DNA of 64,000 nt from Mycolicibacterium sp. CBMA 226 (GCF_009729075.1 NZ_VTGY01000022.1:186001-250000), one strand, 5' to 3'. Positions 46,254 to 55,297 are shown, counted from the first letter of the stretch. The notes: generated by a model not told the origin, from the sequence alone. A program made the numbers and translations.

Positions 46254-47494
46254 TGTGGTCCGTAGGTGGTGTACGGGTCACCCGGCGCGGTGCCGTGCGA
46301 ACCTGCCGGGCCGTCACCGGGGCAAAGGGCCCCGGCCTACGCTTGACTGTTCCTCGGCCGTACCACGCGACGGAACGTCGACGCTGCACCGTTTGACCGT
46401 GGCCGGTGGACCGGGCCGGTCACCCCGCCAAGGCGGCTAGTACTGGACGTCATGGGCATGCCCTCAGGCCGTCTGGGGGCCGGCGGTTGCCGGGCTGGGG
46501 CGCACCGGGAGCTCCTGCGGCACTGGGCAGCGGATCAGCGCGGGCGTCCCTCGCCGCGTTGGGATCGGACGACACGCCAGCCTCAGCCTTCCAACCAACG
46601 ACCGGGGCGCGGTCCGAACACCTCTCCCCCCGGGCGGTTCGCTTGGCTACCACAAGTGCCACCGGAGGCCACCCGTTGATGGCCCAGCACCACGGCGACC
46701 ACGTGCCCCACAACGCAGCGGTGCACGAGCCGTGCCGGCCCGGCCGACTCGCCGTTTCGACCGCAGTTGGTGAATGGGCGGCCCACGTCTGTGCGGCGTG
46801 CGGGGCCAGTGGCGGGCAACGATGGGTACAGAACGCGTCCTTCCCCAGCGGCTGCCTTCAACCCCGGGACGCAACCTCACAACCCGAGTCGGGGCGTTCT
46901 CTCTAGGTCGACTGCGCCGGATGGAGGCGCGTGCAGCGGTCGGCGCGCCGATGTATCTATCCCCTCGGCACCGCGGTCGCACCCTGTCTCCGACACCGGA
47001 GCTGTCTCGTGACCGGACGTCGGGCGAGCGTTCGGTGCGGCGGATCTCGTCGGGCGCATGGGGCGGTACGCGACACATACCGCTGCACCGAGCGCTGACG
47101 ATCGGCAATGGGTGCATTGCCGGGTTTCACCGGTCCGGGCTGTTCGCTCCGTCATGGACAGCCCCAGCTGTCTGCTGGGGCCGCGCCTACCGCACCCTCG
47201 GACCGCCGCACGGCCGAGGCGTCACGGCAGTCAGCCCTCGAGCCCGTCTTCGGCGTTTCTGGTGGATCACCGCGCACACCAATCCCGCTCCCCCGTCCTC
47301 GAGACGTGTTCTCGGATCCGCTGAGCCCACGCCTGGCGGGCAGCATCAGTGGCACCGTTTGCGCGCCTGGTTCACGCCTCTGAATCGGACCGGCACGATC
47401 ACCGGATCAGAAAATGACCGAATCGCCGGCGGTGGCCGCCGATTCCGGAGGTCCGACGCATCGCGGTCGTTTCGTCACGGTGACGGTGTCACCG

Positions 47495-48175
47495 GATCAC
47501 CACGACTCGTGACGATCTGGTCCACCCGGTGATGGCCTCACACGATGATGGGGTCATGCCGTCACCCAGTCATCACGTGACGGCATGACCGCGCCACCTC
47601 GTCGCACCGTGATGAGGTGGCGCGGTGACGACGCAACCTCGTGATCAGATGATCAAGGCACGGCGTCACCAGATCATCGGGCAACATGGCGATCAGATCA
47701 CTGCGTGATTCCGCGATGACATCACGCGGTGTTGCGATGACTAGATCATGACGGGATCACATCACTGCATCATCAGATCACCCAGTGATCTGATGATCGC
47801 GTGACGGCATCGCTGCATGATCATGTGTTCGGATCACGGCAACACTGAGTAGCCACGTCACTACATCATGCGAACACCCAATGATGCCGTCACCGGATCA
47901 CGCTGTGTTGCCAGCGCACAATCACGACGTCATGCGGTCATGCTGTTGCAGGGTGATGACGTGATTGCATCACTGACTCACGTGATCATTGCGTGATTGA
48001 GCCACTGGATGATGCTGTGGCACCGTGATTCGATCATCCAATGTTGGGGTCACGGCGTGACGCCCGAATTAGGTGATGAGATCACCAGGTGACGGCGTCA
48101 TCACGAATCGGCATCACTGGATCACTCTGTCGTGCGGTCGCTGTGTCGCGACATCACGCAGTGCTGTAATCACCT
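47495..48175. repeat. dense ATCAC/GTGAT array with large inverted repeats: candidate plasmid centromere
   Basis: By eye I count 28 copies of the pentamer ATCAC (either strand) in about 680 bp, where about one would be expected. Three perfect 12-13 bp inverted repeats are embedded: 47553-47565 with 47577-47589, 47589-47600 with 47614-47625, and 47769-47781 with 47785-47797. The array ends at the parA2 start region. Ribbon-helix-helix partition proteins such as the omega protein of pSM19035 bind heptads WATCACW, and the gene after parA2 encodes a ribbon-helix-helix-like protein. The array could also hold the replication origin. Confidence 0.8.
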
Positions 48176-48202
48176 GGTAACTCTGAGGAAGGAGTGGCAG
48201 AC

Positions 48203-48997
48203 GTGAAAGCAGAAGTGATCGCCGTCGCCAACCACAAGGGCGGCGTCGGCAAGTCGTTCACCGCGGTGAATCTCGCGGCCGGCCTGGCCCGTGGGGGATG
48301 GCGGACCCTGCTGGTGGACTGCGACCCGCAGGGCAACTCCACCTCGATGTTCGATCCTGACGACGACGTCGAACTGGACCTCTACGACCTAATCCGCGAA
48401 GGCGCCCCGGTCGAGAAAGTCACGCGGAAAACCCGGATTGACGGACTGGAACTCATCCCGTCCACGCTGGCAGTCGCCAAGCTCGATCAGGAGCTGGTGA
48501 CCATGCATCGGCGCGAGGAGCGACTCGCGCAGGCGTTGCAGCCGATCTACACGGAGTACGACGCGATCGTATTGGACTTGTCGCCGAATCTGGGGCAGCT
48601 GGTCATCACCGCGCTCAATGCGGCCGACGCGTTGATCGTGCCGACCGATGCCACCATCTGGGGGCGCAGGGGAGTGAACATGTTCCTGGAGTGGTCGGCC
48701 GCGCTGCGCGAGCACCAGGTGCTGTCGGCGCAGCTGCTCGGTGTGCTGTTGACGATGTACGACCCGCGTACCTTGACCGGCCGGGAGACACTCAACGGCC
48801 TCAAGTCCGATGGTCTGCCCGTGTTCGGCACCACTATCCCGAAGCGGGTAGCCGCCGAGGCGATGGTCACCAATCGGGTGGTGATCGGCGATGTCGAGGC
48901 CGATCCGGATCTGGCAGAGGCGTACGCGAATTTCACCGTGGAAGTGATGACACTCATCGACACTGCCCGACGGAATCGAGGAAAGCACCATGCCTAG
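48203..48997 (+). CDS. parA: ParA-family partition ATPase (second system)
   Basis: The GTG at 48203 is preferred because GGAAGGAG lies eight bases upstream; a GTG at 48194 is too close to it. The 264-residue product has Walker A NHKGGVGKSFTAVNLAAGLA (Phe replaces the usual Thr/Ser after GKS), A' box LLVDCDPQGNSTSMF and B box YDAIVLDLSPNLGQL. It overlaps the ribbon-helix-helix-like gene by 8 bp. It is a small, HTH-less ParA as in type Ib partition, with the ATCAC array directly upstream as its likely centromere and operator. Confidence 0.93.
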   Translation: MKAEVIAVANHKGGVGKSFTAVNLAAGLARGGWRTLLVDCDPQGNSTSMFDPDDDVELDLYDLIREGAPVEKVTRKTRIDGLELIPSTLAVAKLDQELVTMHRREERLAQALQPIYTEYDAIVLDLSPNLGQLVITALNAADALIVPTDATIWGRRGVNMFLEWSAALREHQVLSAQLLGVLLTMYDPRTLTGRETLNGLKSDGLPVFGTTIPKRVAAEAMVTNRVVIGDVEADPDLAEAYANFTVEVMTLIDTARRNRGKHHA

Positions 48998-49412
48998 GAA
49001 GAACACCGCCAACACTGTGCTGGGTATGCTGTCCACCACGGGTGCGCAGACCCGCCCCGCCGACCGTGAACCTGAGGGGCCGGCTCCGGTCGCCGACCCA
49101 CGGCCTGTGCCGGAATCCGTTGCCCCACAGCCGGTTGCACCACCACCCGATCCAGTCGTCGCCGCTGCTCCGGCACCGGTTGCGCCTCCTGTGCCGTCGG
49201 TCCGCACCTTGCCGCCGGTGCCGGTCACCCACGGTGACAGTGCGGCTCCGCGCACCATGCGGCTGCGCACCTCGACCGCAACCGAGTTGCGAGCGGCCTG
49301 GCTCGAGGCCAAGCGGGACGACGTGCTGTTGACGGCGCAGGATTTTGCCTCCGACCTGCTCGACGAGGCGTTGCGACGGCAGCGGCGGCGGCGCACTGTC
49401 GACGCCAGTTGA
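48990..49412 (+). CDS. ribbon-helix-helix-like partner of the second ParA
   Basis: The ATG at 48990 overlaps the parA stop. The 140-residue product has a long disordered Pro/Ala/Val-rich region (about 20-80) and a C-terminal domain. TMRLRTSTATELRAAWLEAK then DFASDLLDEALRRQ gives a strand and two helices, the RHH pattern. Gene position, size and fold match centromere-binding proteins of type Ib systems. The N-terminal tail would stimulate the ParA ATPase. Confidence 0.75.
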   Translation: MPRKNTANTVLGMLSTTGAQTRPADREPEGPAPVADPRPVPESVAPQPVAPPPDPVVAAAPAPVAPPVPSVRTLPPVPVTHGDSAAPRTMRLRTSTATELRAAWLEAKRDDVLLTAQDFASDLLDEALRRQRRRRTVDAS

Positions 49413-49431
49413 CTGCTCGGGTCGAAGGTAT

Positions 49432-49453
49432 GGTTTTTACCGCGGTAAAAACC
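49432..49453. promoter_or_regulatory. perfect 22-bp palindrome, parS-like site 4
   Basis: GGTTTTTACCGCGGTAAAAACC is perfect over 22 bp and has the same ACCGCGGT core as the sites at 45531, 46016 and 46238. It lies 20 bp after the RHH-like gene. It could be a ParB site or a stem-only terminator; the shared core favours the former. Confidence 0.65.
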
Positions 49454-49558
49454 GTCGCTTCGGCCGGTACGGCCATCGATCGCCCCCTCCATGAGGGCGC
49501 GCGCGCCGGCCACAAACGCGAGGCATCGCCGGGACCGATCCAGGTGGCCGCAGATTCG

Positions 49559-50451
49559 TCACGTGATGATCCTGTTAAATCTGGCGAGCGCCCCCGCGGG
49601 GGAGGGGAGTGGTGTCGGCGGCGCCGCCGGGCCCCTGCCCGCCCACGAACCGTTGGTTACCGACCGTTGCGTTGACCTGGCCGGCGCGATGATGGTGGCC
49701 GCCGGCCGCACCACAGCAGGTTCGCTGCCAAGTACCTGGCACGCCGCCAACCCGTGGCGATGCCACAGGGCCGCCGTCCACGCGCAGAGCGCCGCATCGA
49801 GCAGGTCTTCACGGTGCTTGTATTCGCGATCTTCTAGCGGGGAGCGCTCGGTCACCAGTCGCCGGGTAATCGGATGGGACCGCAGATCCAGCGGGGGTCC
49901 TGGTTGACCAGCCCCGTCATCCGCGCGATCAATCCGTCGCAGGCGGCAGCTCGGATGGGTCGAAATTCCTTGCGCTGCATGCCTTTAGGGCCACGCTTAT
50001 ATTGCGGTCGTTGTTCGTAGCCGAAGGACTCGTAGCCGACGATCGTGGTGTACGGGTAGCACTCACTGAGCACGCGCCCGGTCGTGGGCGGGCCGTCGAG
50101 GCCGTCGTCATAGCGAAACCCGTGATCGGCGACGAGCGCCGTGCATAGCGCAACCCCACCGAGCCGTTTGCTCGCCAGATTGGTCGAGTTCGCCGACACC
50201 TTCCACCGTCCGTACCGTTGACCAACGTGCTTCTCGCACAGGCGTTGTCCCGCCGTGTTCGTCACCACCAGCGGCGCGTCGACGAACACGATGGCCTCCG
50301 ATCCGGCGTGCTCGACAATCCATCGCAGCGTCGCCGACCGCCCGAGAGTCCACCCGGCATCGAGGACCGTGCCGCCGGCGGCGAGGGCCACGACGCCCGT
50401 TTCGTTGACTTCACCCCAGGCGGCATCGACGCCGAGATAAACCGTTGCCAT
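49559..50451 (-). pseudogene. DUF429 (RNase H-like) protein gene with a single-base frameshift
   Basis: The first frame (50451-49852) reads MATVYLGVDAAWGEVNETGV, FVDAPLVV, RPQYKRGPKGMQRKEFRPI and RAAACDGLIARM, all typical of DUF429. It then stops at RLPGDW. The next frame gives LDLRSHPITRRLVTERSPL and EDREYKHREDLLDAALCAWT, the expected family C-terminus. Adding one C to the C5 run (plus-strand G run 49893-49897) gives DPPLDLRSHP and restores one gene. DUF429 proteins have an RNase H-like fold with conserved Asp residues; their role is unproven. Confidence 0.8.
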
Positions 50452-50466
50452 GGCACCTTTTTCATG

Positions 50467-52428
50467 TCACGAGGGGGACCGCACCGTTGCGGTCAGGATA
50501 CGAGCGCCGAGGATCTCAGCGCATAGATCGATGGCATCCACATCGTTGTCTGTCTCGGCGGCCGGGGGCCCGGTGGCCATCACCGCCGCCCAGAAGGTGC
50601 GATCCACGTCGGGGTGCTCGGCCGGCATCCGTGCTTCTAGGGCTGCCTGTTCCGCCGCCTCGCGCTGCTGCTCCCGGTCAGTCAGCCACGCCCGCCACTG
50701 ATCGCGTTCATCCCGGTACCGGGTCACCCGTTCCTCTCGGGTGGTCTCGGTGTGGTGCGCGGCGGCAATGCCGTCCAGGCTCGCCGTACCGAGCCCAACA
50801 GTGCCGCGCCCGGTACGGGCCACCAGCCCAGCGGTTTCGAGGTCTCGGACGATTTCGTCACCGGTGCTGCGGGATACTGCGACCGCCGCGTAGATGTCGG
50901 CGCGGTTCGTCATGCCGTGGTACGCGATGAGCTCGTAGATGCGGCGGCGGTGATGTCCCAGGACCGACCAGGCATCGTGGACCGGCTCCACCCGCACTCG
51001 GTCGGCAGCTGATTCGGGAGCGAGCGGGTTCTGCATGGTCAAGGCGTACGCGTCGGCATCGACCCCGATGTGGGACCGAGTAAGTACCAGGGGAGCGCCT
51101 TCCCTGTCCCGTAGATCCCGTAGGACCCGCCAGACGGCATCCTCGCTGAGCAATCCGGTGGCGAGTGCGAGGCTTCTGCCGCCCACCCCAACTACCCAGA
51201 CGCCGTTAATGCGTTCTCCCGCTGCTAGCGCCGACCAGGCCAGTGCCTGCAGCACGGCGTGCACAGTCCAGCGGTACCGGTGCCCCCGGTATTCGGTGTC
51301 GGCCCACCGTAGGGCGTTAGCCAGCCAGCCCCGGAGTTCGAGCGGGCCGCGAGGGCCGCTTCCCCCGGATCCCCCCTGTGAGTACTTTTTCTTGTGCTGC
51401 GGGTGTCGGTGTTTGAGGACATTGGTGCAAAGCCAGTTGAGGGCGTGGTGGAAGTCGCGTTCGAGGGCGCTACCGGCGGCGTGCCGGTAGCGGGTGTAGG
51501 CAGTGCCGAGGCCGCGTTCCCACGGGCCGCCGGGGGCGGACATGGTGGTGAGGCTTGCCAGGCTGTGGCCGCGGGCGATGGCGGCGGTGAGTACCGCCAT
51601 GCGGGCCTCGGAATGCGATCGCCACTGCCGCTGGCCGGTGGGCATCGTGCCGTGCTGGGCATAGGTGGTGAGGTCTGGATGCATGGCGTCGTCGCGGATG
51701 TAGGCGGGGGAGAGGCGCCGCTCTGGGCCGTGGCCGGTGCAATAGGTGTCCACAGGGTCGGCTGTGGGTGTGGCGCCTCGGCGTTCCGGGGGGGTGGTGG
51801 TTCGGGGTTTGATCGCCCCCAGCAGTTCGTAGAGCCGGGGCAGTAGCGCCGGTGCGGACCGCGTGGTGAAGGCGTTGACGGCGGCCTGGAGGGGTCCGTC
51901 GAGGGTGCGGTATCCACCCCGTTTTCCGGGGGTGCCGGGCACGCTGAGGCAGCCGAAGTCGGGGTTGGTGTTGGGCGTGATGTCCAGGCTGGGCAGCCGG
52001 GCGCCGAGGAGCCGGACCAGGTGGCTGATCTCCGAGGCCGAGGCGGTGGTGCCGATTGCTAGCGGGCACAACAGATGCCGGCCGCCGGTGGGGGAGCGGT
52101 CGGTGACGATCACCCCGCCGCAGCGGGTGATCCAGTCGGCGGCGGTGGCCAGGTCGGTGTCGACGTCGCCGTGCGCGGCATCGAAGTCGAGGGCTAGGAC
52201 TGTGGTGCGGCCCTTGGTTGTGTACAGGTACACCGCGGCGGGCCGGGTGGGCAGGGCGTCGCTGCGTCGGCCGGTGTCGCTGAATTTGCCGGTTTCGGCG
52301 TTGTACAGGCGCATGGTGCGCCGGCCGGGGGCGCTGATCAGCGGCGCGAGGGTGCGCCAGATCTGCCGGGGATGACTGGGGGTGGCGGCCGGGGGCCGTG
52401 CCAGGGCGGTCATCGCGGTGGTGCCCAA
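50467..52428 (-). CDS. plasmid replication protein with archaeo-eukaryotic primase-like (prim-pol) domain
   Basis: The 653-residue product (TTG 52428; ATG 52413 may be the true start) has a prim-pol core in the first 200 residues. TVLALDFDAAHGDVDTDLAT carries the hhhDhD metal motif, SPTGGRHLLCPLAIG the sxH motif, and a third acidic strand follows near SLDITPN. A Gly/Ser-rich linker lies near residue 350. The C-terminal third includes a winged helix (RRRIYELIAYHGMTNRADIY then SRSTGDEIVRDLETAGLVAR). Actinobacterial plasmid initiators often pair a prim-pol with a winged helix. A structured divergent transcript with a terminator lies just upstream. Confidence 0.75.
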   Translation of the reverse strand: MGTTAMTALARPPAATPSHPRQIWRTLAPLISAPGRRTMRLYNAETGKFSDTGRRSDALPTRPAAVYLYTTKGRTTVLALDFDAAHGDVDTDLATAADWITRCGGVIVTDRSPTGGRHLLCPLAIGTTASASEISHLVRLLGARLPSLDITPNTNPDFGCLSVPGTPGKRGGYRTLDGPLQAAVNAFTTRSAPALLPRLYELLGAIKPRTTTPPERRGATPTADPVDTYCTGHGPERRLSPAYIRDDAMHPDLTTYAQHGTMPTGQRQWRSHSEARMAVLTAAIARGHSLASLTTMSAPGGPWERGLGTAYTRYRHAAGSALERDFHHALNWLCTNVLKHRHPQHKKKYSQGGSGGSGPRGPLELRGWLANALRWADTEYRGHRYRWTVHAVLQALAWSALAAGERINGVWVVGVGGRSLALATGLLSEDAVWRVLRDLRDREGAPLVLTRSHIGVDADAYALTMQNPLAPESAADRVRVEPVHDAWSVLGHHRRRIYELIAYHGMTNRADIYAAVAVSRSTGDEIVRDLETAGLVARTGRGTVGLGTASLDGIAAAHHTETTREERVTRYRDERDQWRAWLTDREQQREAAEQAALEARMPAEHPDVDRTFWAAVMATGPPAAETDNDVDAIDLCAEILGARILTATVRSPS

Positions 52429-52482
52429 AGCTGCTGGGCACCAACATGATTCGGGTACGGCACGACACGCGCGCCGTAATCG

Positions 52483-52511
52483 TTGCGGCTCACGAAGGTG
52501 TCCTCTATCGT
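52483..52511 (+). promoter_or_regulatory. possible promoter of the small RNA divergent from rep
   Basis: TTGCGG and TATCGT are separated by 17 bases. The match is partial (3 of 6 and 4 of 6), and the placement fits a start near 52518. Confidence 0.4.
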
Positions 52512-52517
52512 GGAGCC

Positions 52518-52634
52518 AGCCCTGATGGCCGGTTCCAAGTGTTGATGCGGTGCGGTTGTAGGTGGCTATTCGGTCCGAAGGTGGTGCTTTGGACCGGAAC
52601 CAGACGGCCCCGCTTCGGCGGGGTTTTCTGTTCT
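52518..52634 (+). ncRNA. candidate small RNA divergent from the replication gene, ending at a terminator
   Basis: The region is not convincingly coding. It contains an internal hairpin CGGTCC...GGACCG (about 52571-52596) and ends in CCCCGC-TTCG-GCGGGG (52608-52623) followed by TTTTCTGTTCT, a classic intrinsic terminator. Together with a possible promoter at 52483-52511 this predicts an RNA of about 117 nt. It could regulate rep expression or plasmid copy number, as known for antisense-type controls; that is inference. Confidence 0.55.
52608..52634 (+). terminator. intrinsic terminator of the small RNA
   Basis: A 6-bp GC stem with a stable TTCG loop followed by TTTTCTGTTCT. It is oriented away from the replication gene. 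Confidence 0.8.
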
Positions 52635-53007
52635 GACGGGTCGGTGGGGCGGCCGTGGTGTGCGCGTCCCGGTGGCCTGTCGGCTAGGTGGTGGTGTGCC
52701 TCCTGTGACTTGTGTTGTTGGTGAGTTTTGCACGAGTTGGCGGATTATCCGCGCAGACACGCTGGTCATGGTGGTCCGCGTGTCGGGATGCGCGGGTGGG
52801 CACGGGTGATGGCTTACGGCGCTTGGGACTAGGCGCCGATTACAGCGAAACCCGTCTGCGGGCCTGCGTGCGCCGCCGCTCGGCGCCGTTCGGAGCTTGG
52901 GCGGGACGGGAGCCCGCGGCGCCATAACGCGCCGGCCTTTCGGAGGACGTGACATCTGTGCAGGTAGAGCCTGTTTTGTGGACTAGACGGCAACCGGTGC
53001 CGACGGG
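52635..53007. other. 373 bp without a convincing gene
   Basis: Open frames here have no ribosome site or recognisable motif. The segment lies between the small RNA terminator and the stop of the nucleotidyltransferase toxin gene. Confidence 0.4.
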
Positions 53008-53751
53008 TCACGCGCGCGGCGCGGCGACGTGCCTGGCTAATAGAGCGCGCACCCGAGCCGGCACCACCGTCGGCGGAGCCACCGCCATCCGCGCAGCCAC
53101 CCGAGCGGCGTCCATACGCTCACCCGAGCCGACGACCTTGGGATCGTTCATCCGCCACGGCGTAGCCAGAAAAACTGGCGCCGACTGCACGATCTCGAGC
53201 AGCGTCCCAATGTCGGTGACATCACGCTGTTCGCTTCGCACGGTGCGCGCCAACACCTTCAGCACGAATGCGGCCTCGACATCGGGGACAGGAACACAGA
53301 AATCGACCGTGTCGCCGTCGGTCAGTCGCGCGCTCACGCTGACCTGTATTGGTGGTGATGCCAACGCCATTCGCAGTCCTGGAGTGCTGTCGAATGCTCT
53401 GCCCCCGACCTCCCGCACGCCCGGTTTGGCCAGGGTGGGCACGAGCAGATCGATCGCCAACTCGCCACGCGCGTAGCGGTTTCCAGCCTCAAGCTCGTAC
53501 CCGAGCCCGGTGAGCTGCTCATGCAAACTGCCGGCCACCGATATGTCCGCCTCGATACCGGTGTCAGCATCCGACGTCACGCGCGGCGCACCCGGCTGGT
53601 CATAGATATGCCGCAGCAGCCGCACCATATGGCCACCAATCACGCGATAGTCCACATCGCCGGCGGCTGTCGCGACGTCCCGCAGCGCACGCATCCCATG
53701 GTCGTCGGCCGCCGCGGTACAGGCCAGCACCACCGATACCGAGTGGGTCAC
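53008..53751 (-). CDS. nucleotidyltransferase-fold toxin (AbiEii/MenT-like)
   Basis: The GTG at 53751 overlaps the antitoxin stop by 4 bp. The 247-residue product shows the MNT-fold signature YRVIGGHMVRLL then RVTSDADTGIEADIS: Gly-Gly before a helix and D-x-D for metal. Then come the GELAIDLLVPT strand and VEAAFVLKVLART, as in AbiEii-type proteins. Related MenT toxins of mycobacteria add nucleotides to tRNA acceptor ends and stop translation. The C-terminal region is Ala/Val/Arg-rich. Confidence 0.75.
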   Translation of the reverse strand: MTHSVSVVLACTAAADDHGMRALRDVATAAGDVDYRVIGGHMVRLLRHIYDQPGAPRVTSDADTGIEADISVAGSLHEQLTGLGYELEAGNRYARGELAIDLLVPTLAKPGVREVGGRAFDSTPGLRMALASPPIQVSVSARLTDGDTVDFCVPVPDVEAAFVLKVLARTVRSEQRDVTDIGTLLEIVQSAPVFLATPWRMNDPKVVGSGERMDAARVAARMAVAPPTVVPARVRALLARHVAAPRA

Positions 53752-54707
53752 CGGCCCACGATCCAGTCGGTTAGCCGGCCAACGGCCCCGTCGTCGAGAT
53801 CACCACTGGCGGAGAGGTCTTCGAGCACCACCACAGGATCCACGGTCGGAATGTCCACACTCACAGCGGCCCCGCTGGTGTGCCACCACGTGGCCGTCGA
53901 CCAGATCGTGGCATCAGCCGGCACCCGCACGGTCAGTGTCGCCTCGGCCGCGGTGGACACCACCAAATCCAGGTCGGACACATCAAGCAGCTCAGCCGCA
54001 TAGACCTGCGCGTGAGCCGGGACCCGCCACGGCGCCAGCACGTCAGCGGCGACTTCACCGCCGGCAAGGACCGGCACCGTCAGGTCCTCACCCAGCGCGA
54101 TCACCGAGCGCACCTGGTCGACCACGGAATCGATGCCGTACCAGTACGTTTCGACCAGACCGGTATCCGTGCGCACCGACGCGAGCCGCCTGAGCACGTT
54201 GCGACGCGCGTCGGCTGTCATTGGAGTATCGGGCAATCGTTGTGTGGTAGCCATCCGGGACACCGCCTGCTGTGTGACACCGACCGCCGCGGCGATGTCG
54301 CTCTGCCGCAGCGGTTCGGTCGCCAAGACACAGACACGTTCGGCGGCCCTCAGGCGTCGCCGATGGTCGGTGTCGGCCGCGGGATGGGCGTCGGCGACCG
54401 GCGTGCCGTAGGCAGTGCCCAAGAGCACCAGCTCGCCGGTGCCCGTGACGTACAGATCGATCCACGGTTCGCTCAGCACCTGGCTGCGCGCCTGGTCGGC
54501 GATGCTCCGGCAGACGATCAGGAGCCGTCTGCGTGGCGTTCGGCCATGGTGGCGCAGCACCGGGTCGGCCGAGGTCAGGCGATCGAATACGAGCAGGTCG
54601 GCCGTGACGATGTTGCGACCTGCCTTGTAGGTGATCTCGGTGGCCGTGCCGCCAACGACTGTGACGCCGGCGCCGATCAGTCGAGCAGGGACGGACGACG
54701 GATACAT
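53748..54707 (-). CDS. cognate antitoxin and repressor of the nucleotidyltransferase toxin (AbiEi/MenA-like)
   Basis: The 319-residue product has a central HTH, LRAAERVCVLATEPLRQSDI then AAAVGVTQQAVSRM, placed like the winged-helix of AbiEi antitoxins, with an N-terminal RNase-like fold (TADLLVFDRLTS) and a helical C-terminal domain. Antitoxin-first order, the 4-bp overlap and the size ratio fit AbiE-type (type IV) systems and mycobacterial MenAT. An 11-bp inverted repeat upstream of the start should be its operator. Confidence 0.7.
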   Translation of the reverse strand: MYPSSVPARLIGAGVTVVGGTATEITYKAGRNIVTADLLVFDRLTSADPVLRHHGRTPRRRLLIVCRSIADQARSQVLSEPWIDLYVTGTGELVLLGTAYGTPVADAHPAADTDHRRRLRAAERVCVLATEPLRQSDIAAAVGVTQQAVSRMATTQRLPDTPMTADARRNVLRRLASVRTDTGLVETYWYGIDSVVDQVRSVIALGEDLTVPVLAGGEVAADVLAPWRVPAHAQVYAAELLDVSDLDLVVSTAAEATLTVRVPADATIWSTATWWHTSGAAVSVDIPTVDPVVVLEDLSASGDLDDGAVGRLTDWIVGR

Positions 54708-54731
54708 GCCAATACTCTATCAATCGATCAC

Positions 54732-54777
54732 AGTCAAACAACCAAATGCAGCGAAAGGTCGATCCTGTTGTTTGACT
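54732..54777. promoter_or_regulatory. 11-bp inverted repeat upstream of the toxin-antitoxin operon
   Basis: AGTCAAACAAC (54732-54742) and GTTGTTTGACT (54767-54777) are perfect inverted arms 24 bp apart. They lie 25 bp upstream of the antitoxin start. AbiEi proteins repress their operon by binding two inverted sites, which this arrangement matches. Confidence 0.75.
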
Positions 54778-55297
54778 ATCGGGCATTCATAAATGTATAA
54801 GTGCTCGTCGGAACCCACCGCGGCGCCGATAATCCTGTTTGCGCATCAGCGGCCGGCAGCGCGCAATGGTACCGGTCCGCAACCGGCGGCGACGGCCGAC
54901 CAATCGGCCACCGGCCCAGCCCAGCCCAGCCCAGGCCAGACCGGGCCACCATCCATGCGGTCAGTGCTGCCGCTCCTCGGCCATGGCCGGGTGCCCGTCG
55001 CACGGCATTAGTGGCCCCATATGCGGTCGATATGGTGTTGGATCACTTGGTGTCATCACTGTTGAGTGCGGGGGCGGCGCACCCCTGTGCCTGCGGGCCG
55101 GTCTGCCCGCGATGGAGGCAACCGGCAGACACCGACGGAACCGCATCGGCTACCCCCGGTGGGTCAGGTACCTGCACGCTCAACTACCCGCTGTGGTGTT
55201 CTGTGTCGGTCGGCCAAAATTTAGTGTCGGTCACCGGCGCGGACAGCAATTACCCTCATTGGATGATGAAAGTTGCCGCTGCAAGGCCAGGTGCGCG
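54778..55297. other. 520 bp without a convincing gene; short GCCCA tandem repeat
   Basis: A CCCAG pentamer is repeated four times near 54915-54935. Open frames lack ribosome sites. The segment probably holds the promoter of the LanB operon. Confidence 0.4.

Larger units (their letters stand above)
44958..47494. other. about 2.5 kb non-coding region between the two partition loci
   Basis: No frame on either strand looks coding: starts lack ribosome sites and no motif appears. It contains three palindromes built on ACCGCGGT (listed separately) and is otherwise GC-rich unique sequence. Together with the ATCAC array it separates the two par loci. This is a likely site for the plasmid centromere. 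Confidence 0.6.

Noticed and set aside
45108..47532. Multiple open frames of 80-250 codons in the inter-partition region
   Set aside because: None has a ribosome site or a recognisable motif; their composition looks like GC-rich non-coding DNA, and palindromes cross them.
48257..48270. TTCACCGCGGTGAA palindrome inside parA2, similar to the parS-like sites
   Set aside because: It encodes the conserved FTAVN of the Walker A helix and has GC instead of AT flanks, so it is probably a codon coincidence.
54839..55297. Upstream extension of the helical gene at 55298
   Set aside because: The extension has no coding character, and the region carries the GCCCA repeat and probable promoter.
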